7,222 bases of DNA from Gammaproteobacteria bacterium (GTDB lineage Bacteria; Pseudomonadota; Gammaproteobacteria; SMWH01). The notes under the pieces were generated by a model. It did not search any database. It saw nothing but the letters and a program-made list of their open reading frames with translations, and was not told the origin of the DNA. This document shows positions 5,651 through 7,222 of the stretch, piece after piece; position 1 is the stretch's first letter, and every line of letters starts with the position of its first letter. Location: assembly GCA_004357005.1 (NCBI GenBank), contig SMWH01000128.1, positions 1 to 7,222 on the forward strand, in the 5' to 3' direction. Made by a program: the position numbers and the translations under genes.

Positions 5651-6553
5651 ATGAGCGAATCTTTCTGGACACAGTTGCTCGATGTTTTCGACCGCATTGA
5701 TCTGCTCTATCTGATTCCGTTTCTTGCGTTCGTGGCTCTGCATTTTCTCGCAGAACCGTTGCGTTGGAAAATCTATCTCGGTGGTTGGCGACGAACACCC
5801 TATGGCCTCTTGCTCAATATCTTCAATCTGACAGGATTTCTCAGTTACACCTTGCCCCTGAAAATGGGCATCCCGGTGCGCATTTTCCTGCTCAACAAAC
5901 ACCTTGGACTTCAGCTGACGAGCATTGCGGGCGTGCTTGCGCTGGACGGCCTTATTTATTACGGCGGCTGGGCGGTGGCCGCCCTGGGAGGCTTTTACCT
6001 GCTTGTCGATCTCAACATCTTCAGCAAGGGCCAGTTGTCCGTCATGCGCCTGATACCGGTAGTACTGGTTCTGGCTGTTCTGGCCTTCCTGGCCCGAAAG
6101 CGCCTGATTGCCATGCTGTTCCGGCTGCCGGGAATTGCCAGACTCGCGGACCGCTTGTCCCAGGCGCTGGCCATTATCGACCAGATAGACTGGCCCCGCC
6201 TGCTCTTTGCCGCCGCGATCGTAGCTACCGACATCGCCAGCAATGTGTTGCGACACTGGGCACTACTGGCAATGTTCGGGTACCACCTTCCGTGGAATTC
6301 GCTCTTCGTCATTACGACCGTAAGCGTTTTTGCAGGGATGGCGTCGCTTATGCCTGCAGGGTTGGGCGGCTACGATGCCGTTTTGATATTCCTGCTCGTC
6401 AAGTCATCAGTGCCTCTGGAAATCGCCATACTCGTAGCCGTGTGCAACCGGATAGGCACGATCCTGATAAGCGCAGTGCTGGGTATCTCGGCCGGGCTCC
6501 AACTCGACCTGAACCCATTCAAACGGGACTGGGACAACGCCGCCGCGAAATGA
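5651..6553 (+). CDS. Flippase-like integral membrane protein, LPG synthase transmembrane (UPF0104) family
   Basis: A 300-residue inner-membrane protein with about seven or eight hydrophobic segments (near 16-34, 50-70, 93-118, 132-148, 183-207, 216-234, 241-260, 262-284). It matches the membrane domain seen in MprF, AglD and stand-alone homologues. Diagnostic segments are LRWKIYLGG (37-45), LPLKMGIPVRIFLL (68-81) with the conserved K-x-G-x-x-x-R pattern, and LMPAGLGGYDAVL (233-245), which corresponds to the PxGLGxxE-type signature. The usual acidic residue after the double glycine is here D242 following Y241. In MprF this domain flips lysyl-phosphatidylglycerol; stand-alone members often sit in polyprenyl-lipid, glycan or hopanoid loci, and their substrates are mostly unknown. 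No aminoacyl-transferase domain is attached, so a complete MprF is excluded. The ribosome binding site is weak (GAG at 5641-5643). The stop lies 72 bases before the methyltransferase start, and the two genes are probably cotranscribed. Confidence 0.88.
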   Translation: MSESFWTQLLDVFDRIDLLYLIPFLAFVALHFLAEPLRWKIYLGGWRRTPYGLLLNIFNLTGFLSYTLPLKMGIPVRIFLLNKHLGLQLTSIAGVLALDGLIYYGGWAVAALGGFYLLVDLNIFSKGQLSVMRLIPVVLVLAVLAFLARKRLIAMLFRLPGIARLADRLSQALAIIDQIDWPRLLFAAAIVATDIASNVLRHWALLAMFGYHLPWNSLFVITTVSVFAGMASLMPAGLGGYDAVLIFLLVKSSVPLEIAILVAVCNRIGTILISAVLGISAGLQLDLNPFKRDWDNAAAK

Positions 6554-6594
6554 ACATGATCCGTTCAGCTGGCGCCCTGGGCGGAGATGAAGGC

Positions 6595-6624
6595 ATGAGC
6601 GAACCGTGTCAACAACCCCGCTGA
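6595..6624 (+). CDS. Mini-ORF of 9 codons in front of the methyltransferase gene (possible coupling leader)
   Basis: ATG at 6595 opens a nine-residue frame (MSEPCQQPR) ending with TGA at 6622-6624, one base before the methyltransferase ATG. It has a good upstream ribosome binding site, GGAGATGAAGG, whereas the methyltransferase start has none. The frame also extends upstream to an ATG at 6550 that overlaps the flippase stop as ATGA, giving at most 24 residues. No similarity is recognised. The likely role, by inference, is to deliver ribosomes to the next start by termination and reinitiation. Confidence 0.3.
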   Translation: MSEPCQQPR

Positions 6625-6625
6625 C

Positions 6626-7222
6626 ATGAGCGAAGATCACAAAAACGAGACACAACGGGCCAGTTGGGATTCGCGTGCGCTCGAGAAAGGCACATCCCTG
6701 GAGGGCGTGCTGTATCGCGGACTTCCTGACAACCTGAATCAGTACCTGCATGACTTTCATGCCGAGGTAGTCCTGCACAAACTGCTCCCCCGGATCCCGA
6801 CAGGCGGACGAGTTCTCGACCTGGGGTGTGGTTTCGGAAGGATCAGTTTGCCCATTCGCGACGCCCGCGGGGATATCAAACTTGTCGGGGCCGATTTCTC
6901 CAAAAGTTACTGCGGGATGTACGCAAAACAGATCAACAAGCCTGTCGTCTGCGCGGATATTCAATCCTTGCCCTTCAGACCCGGTTTGTTTGATGGGATC
7001 GTCGCGGTCACTTCACTCATGTATATAGCCGAAAAGAAACGAGACAGCGTCATTACGGCGGTCAACGGCCTGCTCAAACCGGGAGGACACGGCCTGTACA
7101 TCGACCCGGGTCACGAATTCAAACGGCTGGCGGCGACGCTGAAACCCTCGACTGCGGCGACGCCGACCGGAGGGTCCTCATTTCGCGCGCGGGACTACAA
7201 AACGCTGGGCCGACTGCGGACG
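6626..7222 (+). CDS. Class I SAM-dependent methyltransferase (3' partial)
   Basis: The frame is open from the ATG at 6626 to the window end, giving 199 residues without a stop, so the C-terminus is missing. The Rossmann-type SAM-binding motifs appear in order: VLDLGCGFGR (63-72) with the glycine-rich loop, VGADFS (87-92) with acidic D90 for the SAM ribose, ADIQSLPF (110-117) with D111, FDGIVAV (122-128), and LLKPGG (149-154). The spacing fits the Methyltransf_11/25 group, which methylates small molecules, lipids or quinones; the acceptor is unknown. A polar N-terminal region of about 45 residues precedes the core. The in-frame region upstream has a TGA at 6596-6598 and no better start, so 6626 is the only reasonable choice even without a ribosome binding site. 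Its position behind a flippase-like gene suggests a role in lipid or cell-surface glycan modification, which is only an inference. Confidence 0.88.
   Translation, partial: MSEDHKNETQRASWDSRALEKGTSLEGVLYRGLPDNLNQYLHDFHAEVVLHKLLPRIPTGGRVLDLGCGFGRISLPIRDARGDIKLVGADFSKSYCGMYAKQINKPVVCADIQSLPFRPGLFDGIVAVTSLMYIAEKKRDSVITAVNGLLKPGGHGLYIDPGHEFKRLAATLKPSTAATPTGGSSFRARDYKTLGRLRT

Noticed and set aside
5609..6256. Minus-strand open frame of 215 codons opposite the flippase-like gene
   Set aside because: It is glutamine- and glutamate-rich, the usual reverse complement of leucine-rich membrane sequence, and it also runs into the divergent promoter region.
5764..6624. Second plus-strand open frame of 286 codons overlapping the flippase-like gene
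   Set aside because: It is in a shifted frame inside a gene with clear family motifs, and its composition is biased to R, P, G and A. Its last 24 codons are treated separately as the mini-ORF region.

Overview
This window looks like chromosomal DNA from a GC-rich gammaproteobacterium. The gene families present (a MurU-type nucleotidyltransferase, a small PspB-like protein, DinF) and the dense, short-gap layout fit that group. Codon choice favours G or C at third positions across most of the window. The exact lineage cannot be read from the sequence; a Chromatiales-like relative is only a guess. No rRNA, tRNA, CRISPR array, transposase or phage gene was seen.

Layout. (1) Positions 1-2290, plus strand: the end of a MurU-like sugar-1-phosphate nucleotidyltransferase, a zinc-dependent AspA/AstE-type acylase (M14-related fold), a 79-residue membrane and coiled-coil protein resembling PspB, and a short-chain dehydrogenase. 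The last three are separated by 25 and 3 bases and look like one transcription unit. (2) Positions 2301-5501, minus strand, in transcription order: a DinF-type MATE transporter, a DesK/NarX-type membrane histidine kinase, and a NarL/LuxR-type response regulator. Kinase and regulator overlap by ATGA. This block converges on the first with only 10 bases between stop codons. (3) Positions 5502-5650: a divergent intergenic region holding an imperfect direct repeat and short palindromes. (4) Positions 5651-7222, plus strand: a flippase-like integral membrane protein (LPG synthase transmembrane family), a 9-codon mini-ORF with a good ribosome binding site, and the first 199 codons of a SAM-dependent methyltransferase that runs off the window.

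How they may work together. The clearest functional unit is the kinase and regulator pair, almost certainly cognate partners. Their position behind dinF suggests that they control it or share a stress or membrane signal with it. The flippase-like protein and methyltransferase could belong to a lipid or glycan modification locus continuing to the right. MurU belongs to peptidoglycan sugar salvage, but nothing ties the following acylase to that pathway except position.

I did not find a clearly new biological system. The observations most worth checking are the repeat in the dinF/flippase divergent region, the mini-ORF in front of the methyltransferase, the dinF and two-component grouping, and the orphan PspB-like protein paired with a short-chain dehydrogenase.
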